From: a virus
Length of the DNA stretch: 24,582 bases
Strand: one strand, 5' to 3'
IMG/VR virus record: IMGVR_UViG_3300043395_003969
Span: 1 to 24,582 of that record
The first letter of the stretch is position 1. Each line of letters begins with the position of its first letter. Below the pieces are notes generated by a model. It saw only the letters and a list, made by a program, of their open reading frames with translations, did not search any database and was not told the origin of the DNA. This document shows positions 1-8,777 of the stretch, piece after piece. The translations under genes and the position numbers were made by a program.

Positions 1-610
1 CTCGCCAATCGTCCTGCTCGTCTAAAAAATCCAAAATCGTGCCGGTACGCGGCCACGAGCTGTTTGATATGTCCAATACCTCTCCCGTTTCGCGGTCGAA
101 CGTAGGCTTGAGCGAGTGCATCAATTCGTCAATTGTTTCCTTCGGAATTGGACCGGTCAGCGTTTCTCCTGACCTTATCCATTCCGAGACTCGCTTAATA
201 CGATCATCGGGGTTTAACCCGTTCGCTTGAGCAGCCGACGATATTATCCAATTCTCAGCCCTGTTTCGTGCGTTTTGGCTAGGTGAAAGCAAATCCAAAG
301 CCGCGTTCGATGTCCGTGCCTTCTTCGCTTTTGCGAGCAACTTCGCCAGCATCCCGCCGCCGATCAGATTCGTCGGATCGAGTATTGTCTCGGCGGCAAA
401 TCCGCCCAGATCGCCAGCGTCGGGTATCCAGCCTTGGTCCTCATTCGGCCCGACCAGTCCGTAGTGCTCCAACAACTGCCGGCCGCTGACCCCTTGTTGC
501 GGATCGAACAGCGCGGGAAATGGGTTACGCCCAGCTAATGCGGTCCGCGTCAGGCGGCCCGGTGTGTCGAGTACGTCACCAGCGTATCCGAGAATATCGA
601 GCAGATTCAT
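1..610 (-). CDS. Large phage protein, probably virion-associated (5' part; runs off left edge)
   Basis: The frame is open from an ATG at 610 to the window edge, so about 203 N-terminal residues are visible. The ATG overlaps the stop of the preceding small gene (ATGA) and has AGGG seven bases upstream. The visible protein begins with a short hydrophobic stretch, then a segment LTRTALAGRNPFPALFDP and a segment ETILDPTNLIGGG followed by a Lys/Ala-rich helix. From memory, proteins with a similar opening occur downstream of portal genes in podovirus-like and metagenomic phages and are often very long internal virion proteins; I cannot confirm that without a search. No catalytic motif is visible. 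It is the last visible gene of a translationally coupled string with the portal, which supports a structural or DNA-ejection role (inference). Confidence 0.7.
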   Translation of the reverse strand, partial: MNLLDILGYAGDVLDTPGRLTRTALAGRNPFPALFDPQQGVSGRQLLEHYGLVGPNEDQGWIPDAGDLGGFAAETILDPTNLIGGGMLAKLLAKAKKARTSNAALDLLSPSQNARNRAENWIISSAAQANGLNPDDRIKRVSEWIRSGETLTGPIPKETIDELMHSLKPTFDRETGEVLDISNSSWPRTGTILDFLDEQDDWR

Positions 611-834
611 TCAGCATCCCTTTGTACCGGACGTGTCACGACTGCCTTGAGTATGAATCTGCAATTGTGCTGCGAGGCTTTCTTTACCGTGATCTCTTCA
701 AGAAGCCCGTCACATTGCTCAATAGTCAAAAGCAAATTGGCGATCTTTCTGGGAATTGATTTCCATTCCACCGACATGACCTCATCTGAAATGATGAATT
801 GTGTCGGCGCGTTTTGCGTGACGGGTAGAGTCAT
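607..834 (-). CDS. Small hypothetical protein (75 aa)
   Basis: Short acidic-to-neutral protein of 75 residues starting MTLPVTQNAP. Its ATG at 834 overlaps the stop of the upstream 64-aa gene by four bases, and its own stop overlaps the ATG of the next gene; AGGA lies about eight bases before the start. This double overlap is the main reason to believe it is real. I do not recognise a family. No signal peptide, membrane helix or metal motif is visible. It lies between the portal gene and a large presumed virion gene, so it could be a small head or connector component or an assembly factor (inference only). Confidence 0.65.
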   Translation of the reverse strand: MTLPVTQNAPTQFIISDEVMSVEWKSIPRKIANLLLTIEQCDGLLEEITVKKASQHNCRFILKAVVTRPVQRDAE

Positions 835-1025
835 TGCGATTTTCCTGGTGGCACTGGAACGGGCCGAGAATACTCGGCACGTTCATCCTCTGTCATCGCG
901 TACCACGGCGCGTCCATTTGGTCGCGGAGCGCATCCGCATCGTCGTTGTCGCCTAGGCCCGCGTCGATCAGCCGAAGCAGGTCATCGTACAATTCGCGAT
1001 AAGTGTGGGCGGCAGGTGACATCAT
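831..1025 (-). CDS. Small acidic hypothetical protein (64 aa)
   Basis: Acidic protein of 64 residues rich in Asp, with a central segment LIDAGLGDNDDADALRDQMD. Two in-frame ATGs lie side by side: 1025 overlaps the portal stop codon (ATGA), and 1022 has AAAGG at a slightly better distance, so the protein may be 63 residues. The stop overlaps the next start. Small acidic proteins placed directly after a portal gene are common in podovirus-like phages, but I do not recognise this one and propose no function. Confidence 0.65.
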   Translation of the reverse strand: MMSPAAHTYRELYDDLLRLIDAGLGDNDDADALRDQMDAPWYAMTEDERAEYSRPVPVPPGKSQ

Positions 1026-3412
1026 GCCTTTCCATTGGTCTTCGGCCGCGCCGCTGCGCGGCGTTTGACATCGGCCATCAGCGCCTGCTCCGCCAAGTCC
1101 TGCCGGAAGCCAAGCGCGTCCTGAATCCGTTCCTGTTGGAATTTCTCCGCCTGATGCTGCATCGCCTGGATGTGCGACGCTCGTTCCCCCAGCAACTTCG
1201 TTTGCAGCGAGGCCATTTCAGCCGCTTGGCCTTGCGCCTGAGACTGAGCGTCCAACTCCTTGGCTTGCAATTCAAGCTGTTTGCCTTGCAAGTCCAGCGT
1301 TTTACCTTGGAGCTCCATTTGGCCGCGTTGCAGATCAGTCTGTCCCTTGGCCATTTCGATTTGCAACTTGGGATCAGGCTGCGGCGGGGCAGGGGGTGGC
1401 AACTGGAATTGATCAACCCGCATGTCGTGGTACTCGCCCCATTTCTGGACGAAGCCGTTGAAGCCGGTCACGTCTCCCGTGGCTTGCATGTGGGCTTGGA
1501 TCGCCGGCATGATCACCTGGCCAAACTGCTGGAGATTGGCGACATCGCGATCCCGATCGGGCCGCCGAATGCTGCTGGCAGCGACCGTGTATTTCATTTC
1601 GCGCACGACCAGCTCGATGTCCGTGCTCATCACGAATTGTTCCCAGAGCGTCTTGCCCAGCGGCCCCAGCAAGGGCGCGACGTCATCGCCGGAGATGAAC
1701 CAGCGGGCACAGAACGCCTCCAGCGACGACAACGCGCTTTGCCACTCGACCACTTTGCGGCGCATGTGATCGGGCCGAACTCCGACTGCTCGCGATTTTT
1801 GGATCGCGTCTTCGGCTGAGCGAGACTGAGTCCCGCCTGGATTCATGCCATAGGCCATTTCCGTCAGGCCGGTGCGCTTGTCGAATAGCTCGCTGACCAG
1901 TTCGATGATCTTCCACACGTCGAACCGAGTTTCCGGCTGCGTCAGGACCTGGATTGCCTGACGCACGTCGGCCACGCCAACCGGCGTGGGAATGATGGTC
2001 TGATCCAAGCCCTCTTGAAGGTACTTGGTGTAATGATCGACATGCGGTCCGGCGACAGCCCAGAAATCGCGACTCGACGAGTAGATGCGATTGGCGGCCC
2101 ACGGCACCAAGAAGTTCAGAAACTTCAGTTCGCCCAGTCCAGGAGCGATCGGCGGAATCGGCCAGCTCGATTCATTGTCCTTGTAGAAGTCAAGCACCTC
2201 AACCGGCCAGCGATCGTCGGCCCAATACGGAATCGGCCAGGCGAAGGCTTGTCGGACTTCTTCATCGGTGAGCCCTTCGTTGTAGGGGCCGCCATGACGC
2301 AGCGCCATGCTGGTGCAATTGAGAGGGTAGGGGACCGAGGGGGCGATGCAGAGGTAGGCGTAGTCCCCGACAACTTCTTCGAGTCGCTCGCGCACGGGGA
2401 GATGCAGGCCGCTCAGCCGCGTGCCCGGACCTGACTTCGAGAAGACTTCGTACCAGACCACAAGGTCGTTGCTTTGCCCGTCCTGTTTGTGATCGAAGCC
2501 GGCCTCGCCGTAATGCCAGTTGGATTCGAGAGAGGCTCGTCCTTTGAGGCTGTCCTTTGGCAGCCGGAAGCGGCGCTCAAGCTCCCAGTGAGCATCCACT
2601 CGGCGGATCGCGATCCACTTGGCGTCCTCCAAGCGGGTGAAGTCCGGGTCGATCAGCAGATTCTCCGGCCGCTCGCGGAATGATCCCGTCAGCAAATGCT
2701 CCGACGTCGGCATCTTGTACGTCTTGGTCATCATCACGCCGCGGCCTTTGACCAAGGCATCGACCAGTGCCAGTTCGCTTTCGCCGATCAGGCCACTTTT
2801 TTGCTCGCGCGGCGTGTAGTTCAGCCACGTTTGCAGCAGGTAGGCCACTAGCGAATCGGTCATCTCCGATTGCGATTGCATCGGCGCTAGTTGGTGGATC
2901 ATCTGGCTGAGCTGCAAGGCCGGCATCAACGCCTGCAAAGTGCCTGGGTCAGGCATCGGCGGTGTGGGCAACGGCGCACCAGTTTGCGGATCAATCTGGG
3001 GCTGTCCCTGTTGAGCGATTGCCTGTTGAAAGGCTTGCATCTGCTGCTCGGCCCCGGCCAGATATTGCATCATCTCGTCCGGCAGGCGCAGCATGCGCTT
3101 CGGCTCGACATTCCGAAATGGCACGTCCCACATCAGATTCGGCGCGAAGATCGCCACGAACTCGAATGCTTTGTTGAGCGAAATGCGGAATTTGGGAGCC
3201 TTGACGCCGCGCCAGAATTTCCGCTCGTATTGCGGATTCCACATCGCCGCGGCGCTCTTCGAGTAGAACATCTCGCATTCGGCCGAGACTTCGTTCCAAT
3301 GCGAGCGGGCGCGCTTGGCAGCCTCGAATTTGGAGACCCAGCCTGTGACCAATGGCCGCAGGAACTCGAAACCGGGCGCCAGTGTAAGATCGGCCGCTTC
3401 GGTGAAAGCCAT
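1022..3412 (-). CDS. Portal protein (796 aa)
   Basis: The portal forms the dodecameric ring at one capsid vertex through which DNA is packaged and ejected. Size and architecture fit the large portals of podovirus-like phages. An N-terminal region (about 30-100) contains HWNEVSAECEMFYSKSAAAMWNP and a segment resembling the start of the portal core; a long middle region holds the wing and stem; the last ~130 residues are a Gln/Glu/Lys/Leu-rich coiled coil with repeated LQ-G-K/Q-LELQ-type units, like a barrel or crown domain. A GTG at 3421 extends the frame by three codons, but GGAG (3421-3424) lies eight bases before ATG 3412, so I chose 3412. It ends in an ATGA overlap with the next small gene. 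The call rests on length, composition and synteny with the terminase; individual motifs are weak. Confidence 0.82.
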   Translation of the reverse strand: MAFTEAADLTLAPGFEFLRPLVTGWVSKFEAAKRARSHWNEVSAECEMFYSKSAAAMWNPQYERKFWRGVKAPKFRISLNKAFEFVAIFAPNLMWDVPFRNVEPKRMLRLPDEMMQYLAGAEQQMQAFQQAIAQQGQPQIDPQTGAPLPTPPMPDPGTLQALMPALQLSQMIHQLAPMQSQSEMTDSLVAYLLQTWLNYTPREQKSGLIGESELALVDALVKGRGVMMTKTYKMPTSEHLLTGSFRERPENLLIDPDFTRLEDAKWIAIRRVDAHWELERRFRLPKDSLKGRASLESNWHYGEAGFDHKQDGQSNDLVVWYEVFSKSGPGTRLSGLHLPVRERLEEVVGDYAYLCIAPSVPYPLNCTSMALRHGGPYNEGLTDEEVRQAFAWPIPYWADDRWPVEVLDFYKDNESSWPIPPIAPGLGELKFLNFLVPWAANRIYSSSRDFWAVAGPHVDHYTKYLQEGLDQTIIPTPVGVADVRQAIQVLTQPETRFDVWKIIELVSELFDKRTGLTEMAYGMNPGGTQSRSAEDAIQKSRAVGVRPDHMRRKVVEWQSALSSLEAFCARWFISGDDVAPLLGPLGKTLWEQFVMSTDIELVVREMKYTVAASSIRRPDRDRDVANLQQFGQVIMPAIQAHMQATGDVTGFNGFVQKWGEYHDMRVDQFQLPPPAPPQPDPKLQIEMAKGQTDLQRGQMELQGKTLDLQGKQLELQAKELDAQSQAQGQAAEMASLQTKLLGERASHIQAMQHQAEKFQQERIQDALGFRQDLAEQALMADVKRRAAARPKTNGKA

Positions 3413-3514
3413 CTTGGACACTCCGTTGTCGCGTCTGTAACGCTATCCGGGCGGCGTTGTGTCGCCCGAAGCATCATCGTCGCGCGCCGGAGAATCAGCA
3501 AGGTTTCGCGTCCG

Positions 3515-4015
3515 TCATGTGGCCTGCGCCGTTTTCTGCTTTGCATCGCGCTGCGGTTTGGCCGCTTGCTCCTCTTCGTGGACGCGCCGCTGAATCTCTT
3601 TTTGACGCTCCGTCCTAAGTTCGGATTCGACAGCGGCGATTTGGCGCTCAATCTCTTTGACATGCAAGTTGCCGTGACGGGCGATTGGCCGCTCACCTTC
3701 GCAATAGTCCCAACACCCCCCCAGTTTCATTTTGATCAGATTCTCATTGGCCTCCAAAAAAGGATGATCCTTGTAATGCACGCCGTATCGAAATTCCCGT
3801 TGTACGACCGCGTGCTGAAATAGTTCCAAGCCAACGACTCCGGGACTGTCCTGGCGAGTCACCATTGCGGCGATCGCCTGTTGGGCATTCCCGTTGGGGA
3901 AAAACAACACGACGGACCCGATGTTGGGCGTTGGAATCGGCATCCGCTTTTGGTTGTCGAGAGTGACAAGACGGGATCGCAAATATTCCATGTGGTCGTT
4001 CGTAATCTCTGACAT
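3515..4015 (-). CDS. Hypothetical phage protein between terminase and portal (166 aa)
   Basis: Protein of 166 residues. The first ~115 residues look globular, with a beta-rich segment around IPTPNIGSVVLFFPNG and a conserved-looking GGCWDYCEGERP segment near 98-109. The last ~50 residues form a charged Gln/Glu/Arg/Lys helix, probably a coiled coil. GGAG lies six bases before ATG 4015, in the context CAACGGAGT that also precedes the portal gene. It lies 44 bases after the terminase stop and 102 bases before the portal start. I do not recognise the family; a head-assembly or packaging accessory role is inferred from position. Confidence 0.75.
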   Translation of the reverse strand: MSEITNDHMEYLRSRLVTLDNQKRMPIPTPNIGSVVLFFPNGNAQQAIAAMVTRQDSPGVVGLELFQHAVVQREFRYGVHYKDHPFLEANENLIKMKLGGCWDYCEGERPIARHGNLHVKEIERQIAAVESELRTERQKEIQRRVHEEEQAAKPQRDAKQKTAQAT

Positions 4016-4059
4016 GATCTACTCCGTTGAGGGAAGGGGAGGGAACTGAGGAAATCCTT

Positions 4060-5844
4060 TCAGGCTCGATAACCGGGACCCCAATGCACGTAGTCGCCGT
4101 CCGTCTTGGCGGCTTCGGCTGCCTGAAGTTCCTTAACGGCAGCCAAAATCGGGTTCTGATAAAGAGTCTGATCACTTGGCTGTTGGTAGGCAACTCCCGT
4201 GTCAAACAAGGAGCAAATAAAGGTGCCACCGTATTCGAGGCTGGCCATCGCGTCGTGCTTGCGCGGATTGGATGGAATGTCGAGCATGACTTCCGAGTCG
4301 CGACGGCTCGTGTCGAGCTTGCGTTTGTAGGTGCCGAACTCCTTTTTCGTGATGGGCGTCTTCTCTTCGACGAACAGCAACGTCGGCATGCCATCCGGTT
4401 GCACGGTCAACATCCGCCGAATGGTGCGGAACCGCGTGTGCGGTTGATTGCAGCCGGGATGAAATCCGCTCATCGTCTGGCGAGACACGAGCCGCTCCTT
4501 CCGAAAGCACATCTCGAAGTGCTGAAAGACAGTGTCGTCGCGCCCCACGCTGGTTTGCTTGCCGATTTGCTGATCCATCACGAAAGCTTCGTAAATCATC
4601 CCCAGCATCGCCGTCTTGAGCGCTTGCGCGATCGCGTCAGCGTTCTGCCGCAACAGGATCATCTCCCACTCCACGATCGCGATATCTCCGACATGGACTC
4701 CCTCGAAATCGGGCGGTGGCACGACCCACGAATGACAGGCCGTCCGGGAAAAGCTAGGGTCGAGCGACAAATACCGCGTCCATTCTCTTGGAAACCGGCC
4801 ATCGCGCATCATGATCTCGGTGAGTTTGCGACGGACGGGGTGAATGCTGGCCTGCATCATGGCATCCAGAGCTTGGTGGCGCAGGCAATGCACGACGGGC
4901 GCGAATTGCTCGTACATCAAGCGGCTGGTCAACAGCAGATCGCCGCGGGATCGGCGCGAGACTTCGTCGTCGTCTTCCATGCGCCCCAAAGCTTCCGACT
5001 TGCCCTTCGAGCTGATGAAGGGGTTTTGCTCCATGTCCAGCCGGAACCATTCAATCTGCGGATCGGGCTCACCTTCCGCCTCTTCGGCCCGGTCCATCAA
5101 GCCTAGCAAGGCGTCGTTGCGGTCTTGTGGCCAGACGGACCACAGGAACCAGCCTTCCATGTCGATCAAACGATCTTGGAATTCCTTGAGGTGATCCGGG
5201 ACCTGGATATCTTCGTCGATCCAAATGCCCGCTACAGCTTCGCCCGGCTGGGCAGTGACTTGATTGCTGGGGTAGTAGACCACCGTGGCCCCGTTGCGCA
5301 GCCGAAACAGTTTCCACTGCTGTTCGGCGTGATTCTCCCAAGCGATCCCGCGCCGGCCGCCCTCAATCATGTCTGCGGTGATCAAGGGGGGCGTCAATTT
5401 GGCTTCATCCTCGCGCGCGGCATCGTCGGGATCAGCGCGATTCCAGATGCGCCATTTGTTCGTGACGCGATCCCGAATACACATCAGCGTGCCGCCTTGG
5501 CCGGGCTCAAACAAATATTTGTAGAGCACGCGGGCGTGTGCCCAATTCCAGCCGATCACCCAATATGTGCGGGGCGCCTTCGCTGTCGCCACGCGCCACC
5601 GCGGCTGGATCGTTGTTCCATCGGACAAGGTGATGCGGCGGCCGGTAATCCGGCTCACGAATTCCATCGAGACGCACACCGTTTTGCCGGACCGCTTTCC
5701 GCCACTGACCAAGCACTCGCTGGCTTTGGACCTGTGAAACGGTTCCTGCATGGGCCAGGGCCGATAGAGCAACAGCGGATGCTGCTCATCGTGTTCGATG
5801 GCATCCAGCAAATGCCCAATCCGTTGGAGCCTTGCGTCGCTCAT
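4060..5844 (-). CDS. terL: Terminase large subunit (ATPase-nuclease, 594 aa)
   Basis: The packaging motor that cuts concatemeric DNA and pumps it through the portal. The N-terminal ATPase domain has a Walker A loop SGGKRSGKT (47-55) and a Walker B strand GIWIDEDI (206-213, with D210 and E211). The C-terminal RNase H-like nuclease domain shows the expected acidic residues: D362 in YLSLDPS, D424 in FVMDQQIG and D531 in RKHDAMASLEYGG. Length is typical for TerL. ATG 5844 shares its A with the stop of the upstream gene (TAATG) and has GAGG seven bases ahead, so translation is coupled. No key residue appears missing. Identification as TerL is firm; the packaging type (cos, pac or terminal repeats) cannot be told from this sequence. 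Confidence 0.95.
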   Translation of the reverse strand: MSDARLQRIGHLLDAIEHDEQHPLLLYRPWPMQEPFHRSKASECLVSGGKRSGKTVCVSMEFVSRITGRRITLSDGTTIQPRWRVATAKAPRTYWVIGWNWAHARVLYKYLFEPGQGGTLMCIRDRVTNKWRIWNRADPDDAAREDEAKLTPPLITADMIEGGRRGIAWENHAEQQWKLFRLRNGATVVYYPSNQVTAQPGEAVAGIWIDEDIQVPDHLKEFQDRLIDMEGWFLWSVWPQDRNDALLGLMDRAEEAEGEPDPQIEWFRLDMEQNPFISSKGKSEALGRMEDDDEVSRRSRGDLLLTSRLMYEQFAPVVHCLRHQALDAMMQASIHPVRRKLTEIMMRDGRFPREWTRYLSLDPSFSRTACHSWVVPPPDFEGVHVGDIAIVEWEMILLRQNADAIAQALKTAMLGMIYEAFVMDQQIGKQTSVGRDDTVFQHFEMCFRKERLVSRQTMSGFHPGCNQPHTRFRTIRRMLTVQPDGMPTLLFVEEKTPITKKEFGTYKRKLDTSRRDSEVMLDIPSNPRKHDAMASLEYGGTFICSLFDTGVAYQQPSDQTLYQNPILAAVKELQAAEAAKTDGDYVHWGPGYRA

Positions 5845-6266
5845 TAACCGCCCTCAACCGCCGATATGGCCGTCGTTTCGACGATGTTGTTTTGATTGAC
5901 CTCGGCCGTTTTGCGTTGCTCTTCCAGAAACTGAGCCAATTCCGCTTCCAGCCGCAGCCGTTTTTCGGCCAGAGTCAACAGCCCCAAGTCTTCCTCGACC
6001 TTCTGCTTCTCTGTTTGCAGGCGCAGTCTCTGGAGTTGAAGCATCAGCGTGCCGGCTGCGTCGTGCTCGCCGCTGTTGATGAGCCCATCAATACAGGTCC
6101 GCAGCTTGCCGGCGATTTCTGCGCTTCCGCCGACCTTCTGATCGAAGGCGGCGAAGAAGTCCTTCACCGTCTCCATCTCAGGTCGATTCGCTCGCGCCGC
6201 CAAAACACGTTCGGCAATACCTTGAGCTTCAGACGGAATGGTGGCCAGCGCTGACGGTCTCGACAT
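5844..6266 (-). CDS. Small coiled-coil protein, possible terminase small subunit (140 aa)
   Basis: The frame is open back to 6341, but ATG 6266 has a good AAGGAC/AAGGG sequence just upstream, while earlier starts lie deep in the preceding gene, so I chose 6266 (38-base overlap with the upstream gene). The protein begins MSRPSALATIPSEAQG, followed by a helical segment (VKDFFAAFDQKVGG) and a long C-terminal heptad-like helix rich in Leu, Glu, Gln and Arg (about residues 65-125). Its place directly before terL, with TAATG coupling, and its size match a small terminase subunit, which recognises DNA and oligomerises. I see no clear N-terminal helix-turn-helix, so the assignment is inferred from position and remains tentative. 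Confidence 0.6.
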   Translation of the reverse strand: MSRPSALATIPSEAQGIAERVLAARANRPEMETVKDFFAAFDQKVGGSAEIAGKLRTCIDGLINSGEHDAAGTLMLQLQRLRLQTEKQKVEEDLGLLTLAEKRLRLEAELAQFLEEQRKTAEVNQNNIVETTAISAVEGG

Positions 6267-7842
6267 GACCCTTGTCCTTCCTGGCGTTTTCGATCGCCGG
6301 CATGTAGGCGACCCAAAATGTTGTGTTGCCCCAGGTCGCAAGATTCAAGCCCAACTCGCCGAACCATTGTTGTGCGGCCGCCCGAATGCTCGCGCGTGAC
6401 GCTCCCGCGCCCAGCAGCACGCCGTGCGGAGCCAGATGAAACACCCAGTGGGAAATAGCCTGCCAGACGCTGTCTCCATAATCCGACAAGACGACGATGT
6501 CGAGCTGTTCGCAGTCCAGATATCGCTTGGCCGCATCCGAGGCGCTGGCTTCATCTAAAATGCGCGCACGGTCTTTAATGCCGGCCAGGTTCTCGTGCCG
6601 CAGGTTGCGAAAGCTGTCGATGCAGTAGACGTAGCTCCCTTCCGGCGCCCCGGCGAGCAATGACACGACTTCCTCGCCCGCGAAATTGCCGGCCACAAGC
6701 ATCCTCAGTGGGCGACGCAGCAGTTTACCCAGTTCGCGCGCGGCATCGTGCAGGCACTCTGCATCCGCTGAGCTAAGTATTTGGCCGACGATTTTGTGGC
6801 CGTAGACCATGCAATGCGGTTGCTCAGCCGGCGCAGGGACAGGAGGAATCTCCTCGGCGGGCAGGGGGTGAATCGGTTCCGGCCTGCCGAAATCCACTTC
6901 TCTCATCTCTTCCCGAACGCTGATCGGGTTCAAGACAGCCTCCTGATAGATTGCGCTGACGTGCTCCAGACAGACAGGTTCTGGCGTTCCCACGCATTTC
7001 TGTTTCCAATGGCCGGCCCAAGCGTCCCAGTTGCAAAACACGGCGTCCTGGCCGAGCTTCGCCAGAGCGGCCAATTGAATCTCGCGCGTGTTCGTCACGT
7101 CCTCGGTGCTGGCCTTCTGCGTTTGCATCTGATCTGTGAACTCGTACCAAAACCAACTTTGCATGCGGATGCTGCGGAGCGTCTTCGGGAGATCTGCCTT
7201 GCCATCCCGAAACGCAATCAACACATCCTCCAGCGGACGAGTTTCGATGGGCAGCAAGTCAAACGCATTGGTCGAATAGATGATGCAGCCGGTTGGCCCG
7301 GCCGCGATGGGCTGAATCCCACGCATTTGCGCCGCGTGGGTTCGGCTGTACGCCTCAAAGCGATAGCCGCTGTGTTTTTTCTCGTCCGGCCCGACAGTTT
7401 CGTCGCTCTCGCAATAGAACACGTACACATTTTCTTCGCCGCGATGGACCGGATGCGGCGGCGGGCCACAGTAGGGAGCGCAGACGACTGTTGGGAGCTC
7501 GCGCTTTAAGCGCTCGAACACGAAGTCAAAGCTGGTGTCCCAGAACGGCTTGGCCCACGGGTAACGTGGAGAATCCAGATTCAAGTCCGGTTGATTGTCG
7601 TTGTCGAGCATGAACACCATGTCGAAACCGCCATCGCGAGCTTCCTTGGCAATCCGGTTGCGCTCCATTGTCAGGGGCACGTCACCGTATTTGCGGACTT
7701 GCACCCGGCTAATTCGCGGGTCGGCTTTGATGGTCACGGCGAGCCGCATCAGCCAGAACGCCAAATCAATCTGGACGGTAGCGATGCCACCGTTCCCACC
7801 GTAGGCCAGACACGCCACCAACACATCGACTTGCGATTTCAT
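6229..7842 (-). CDS. Glycosyltransferase-like / Rossmann methyltransferase-like fusion (537 aa)
   Basis: Two probable domains. Residues 1 to ~250 look like a GT-A nucleotide-sugar fold: an opening beta strand VDVLVACLAYGG, a helix with ERNRIAKEA (60-67), and a DxD-type site FMLDNDNQPD (77-86) that would bind a metal and nucleotide sugar. Residues ~340-510 look like a Rossmann fold of the class I methyltransferase type: MLVAGNFAGEEVVSLLAG as the glycine-rich loop, YCIDSF as the next acidic strand end, and LDIVVLSDYGD as a later strand. ATG 7842 follows GGAG by nine bases. The gene lies between the capsid genes and the terminase, so a role in modifying capsid, DNA or the host surface is possible. 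The family assignments are by eye; substrate and activity are unknown. Confidence 0.7.
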   Translation of the reverse strand: MKSQVDVLVACLAYGGNGGIATVQIDLAFWLMRLAVTIKADPRISRVQVRKYGDVPLTMERNRIAKEARDGGFDMVFMLDNDNQPDLNLDSPRYPWAKPFWDTSFDFVFERLKRELPTVVCAPYCGPPPHPVHRGEENVYVFYCESDETVGPDEKKHSGYRFEAYSRTHAAQMRGIQPIAAGPTGCIIYSTNAFDLLPIETRPLEDVLIAFRDGKADLPKTLRSIRMQSWFWYEFTDQMQTQKASTEDVTNTREIQLAALAKLGQDAVFCNWDAWAGHWKQKCVGTPEPVCLEHVSAIYQEAVLNPISVREEMREVDFGRPEPIHPLPAEEIPPVPAPAEQPHCMVYGHKIVGQILSSADAECLHDAARELGKLLRRPLRMLVAGNFAGEEVVSLLAGAPEGSYVYCIDSFRNLRHENLAGIKDRARILDEASASDAAKRYLDCEQLDIVVLSDYGDSVWQAISHWVFHLAPHGVLLGAGASRASIRAAAQQWFGELGLNLATWGNTTFWVAYMPAIENARKDKGHVETVSAGHHSV

Positions 7843-7916
7843 CTGTCAACTCCGTTTGAGTAAGGGGAGGCGGAATTGACCACACTCTGACGATCTTACG
7901 ACAGGTTGCAAGCCTC

Positions 7917-7956
7917 GAAACAAAAACGGCCGCCGAACAGAAGTTCGACGGCCGCC
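7917..7956 (-). terminator. Intrinsic terminator after the capsid genes
   Basis: On the minus strand a 12-bp stem (7943-7954 with 7927-7938, one G-U pair, four-base loop 7939-7942) is followed by GTTTTTGTTT. It lies 60 bases beyond the stop of the decoration-like gene and 75 bases before the start of the glycosyltransferase-like gene. It would cut or reduce transcription between the highly expressed capsid genes and the downstream packaging genes. Confidence 0.8.
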
Positions 7957-8014
7957 TCCCGATGAGAGTCTTCTCAGACCCTCCCTCATCTCTTTCGGCC
8001 CGGTCAGCCGATCG

Positions 8015-8653
8015 TCACGCGAAACCGAAATTCGTATCCGCCAACACATCGGCATCGATTTGTGCGGCGGTCTTCGCCGACATCGCAACGCCAAACCGGT
8101 TCACGATCGCCTTCGTGTGCGACCCATCGGTTGTGCCCGTCGATGTCGAAGTCAGCGCCATTGCCTGAACGCGGCCGGAGGTAACTGACTGACTCGTCGC
8201 CGCCGTCAAGGCAATCAACTTATCTCCCGCCGCAATCGCGTTCGTCGCATCGCCGGCCAGCCCGTTCAGAACCAATGTTGGCCCCTTGACGACGATCCAA
8301 AACAGATCGTTGTTGGCCACGCCGCCCGCGGGCAAGAATTCGTCTACCACGCCCGCGCATTCCTGTGCGTCCGTAGTGCAATAGCCGTCAACCTGTTTGC
8401 CGCGGTAGCCGGCCTTCCAAGTCACGACGCGCTTCGGCAGCAGGGTCGTGCCGGAAACGTTGCGCACCAGCATGCAAGTCACCTGCCGATTGCTGCGCCG
8501 GGTCTTGGCGCCCGTACTCAAAGTCGGATCGACGTCGTCGAAGACTTTCGTCGTCCCTTCCAAATGATCTGCCATGCCTGAGGTCAGCGTTCGTGCGGCA
8601 TTGCCTGCCAACCACGTTTTGCCGCGAAGCGGCAGTCCGCCTGTGACGTTCAT
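8015..8653 (-). CDS. Capsid decoration-like or minor head protein (212 aa)
   Basis: Beta-rich, Gly/Ala/Thr/Val-rich protein without membrane segments. The middle part (about residues 60-135) alternates short strands and turns: KRVVTWKAGYRGKQVDG, then AGVVDEFLPAGGVANND, then LFWIVVKGPTLVL. This pattern, and position directly after the major capsid gene, fit a small beta-sandwich capsid decoration (cement) protein; I cannot assign a named family. The C-terminal ~40 residues are more helical. ATG 8653 is preceded by AAGGGAG at nine bases. An intrinsic terminator follows the gene. A head-fibre or head-tail connector role is an alternative. Confidence 0.7.
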   Translation of the reverse strand: MNVTGGLPLRGKTWLAGNAARTLTSGMADHLEGTTKVFDDVDPTLSTGAKTRRSNRQVTCMLVRNVSGTTLLPKRVVTWKAGYRGKQVDGYCTTDAQECAGVVDEFLPAGGVANNDLFWIVVKGPTLVLNGLAGDATNAIAAGDKLIALTAATSQSVTSGRVQAMALTSTSTGTTDGSHTKAIVNRFGVAMSAKTAAQIDADVLADTNFGFA

Positions 8654-8673
8654 GAGAGGTTACTCCCTTCAAG

Positions 8674-8698
8674 GCCGGTCGATGTTAAGTTGACCGGC
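8674..8698. other. Hairpin between major capsid and decoration-like genes
   Basis: GCCGGTC (8674-8680) and GACCGGC (8692-8698) form a perfect seven-bp stem that extends inward by weaker pairs. No T-tract follows on the minus strand, so it is probably not a full terminator; it may be an RNA processing or 3'-stability structure for the capsid transcript (inference). Confidence 0.4.
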
Positions 8699-8777
8699 GC
8701 GACCAAAAACGGCTCCACTGAGCCTGGGACTCACCGAGAAGACAGACCACGCGCCTGCTTCTCCAAACCAACGCCGC

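Noticed and set aside
647-1819. 390-codon plus-strand frame over the portal 3' end
   Set aside because: Antisense to the coiled-coil part of the portal gene, Leu/Arg-rich, and crosses three coupled minus-strand genes.
4027-5106. 359-codon plus-strand frame opposite the large terminase
   Set aside because: The minus strand encodes an unmistakable TerL with all motifs; this frame has a low-complexity His/Arg/Leu composition.
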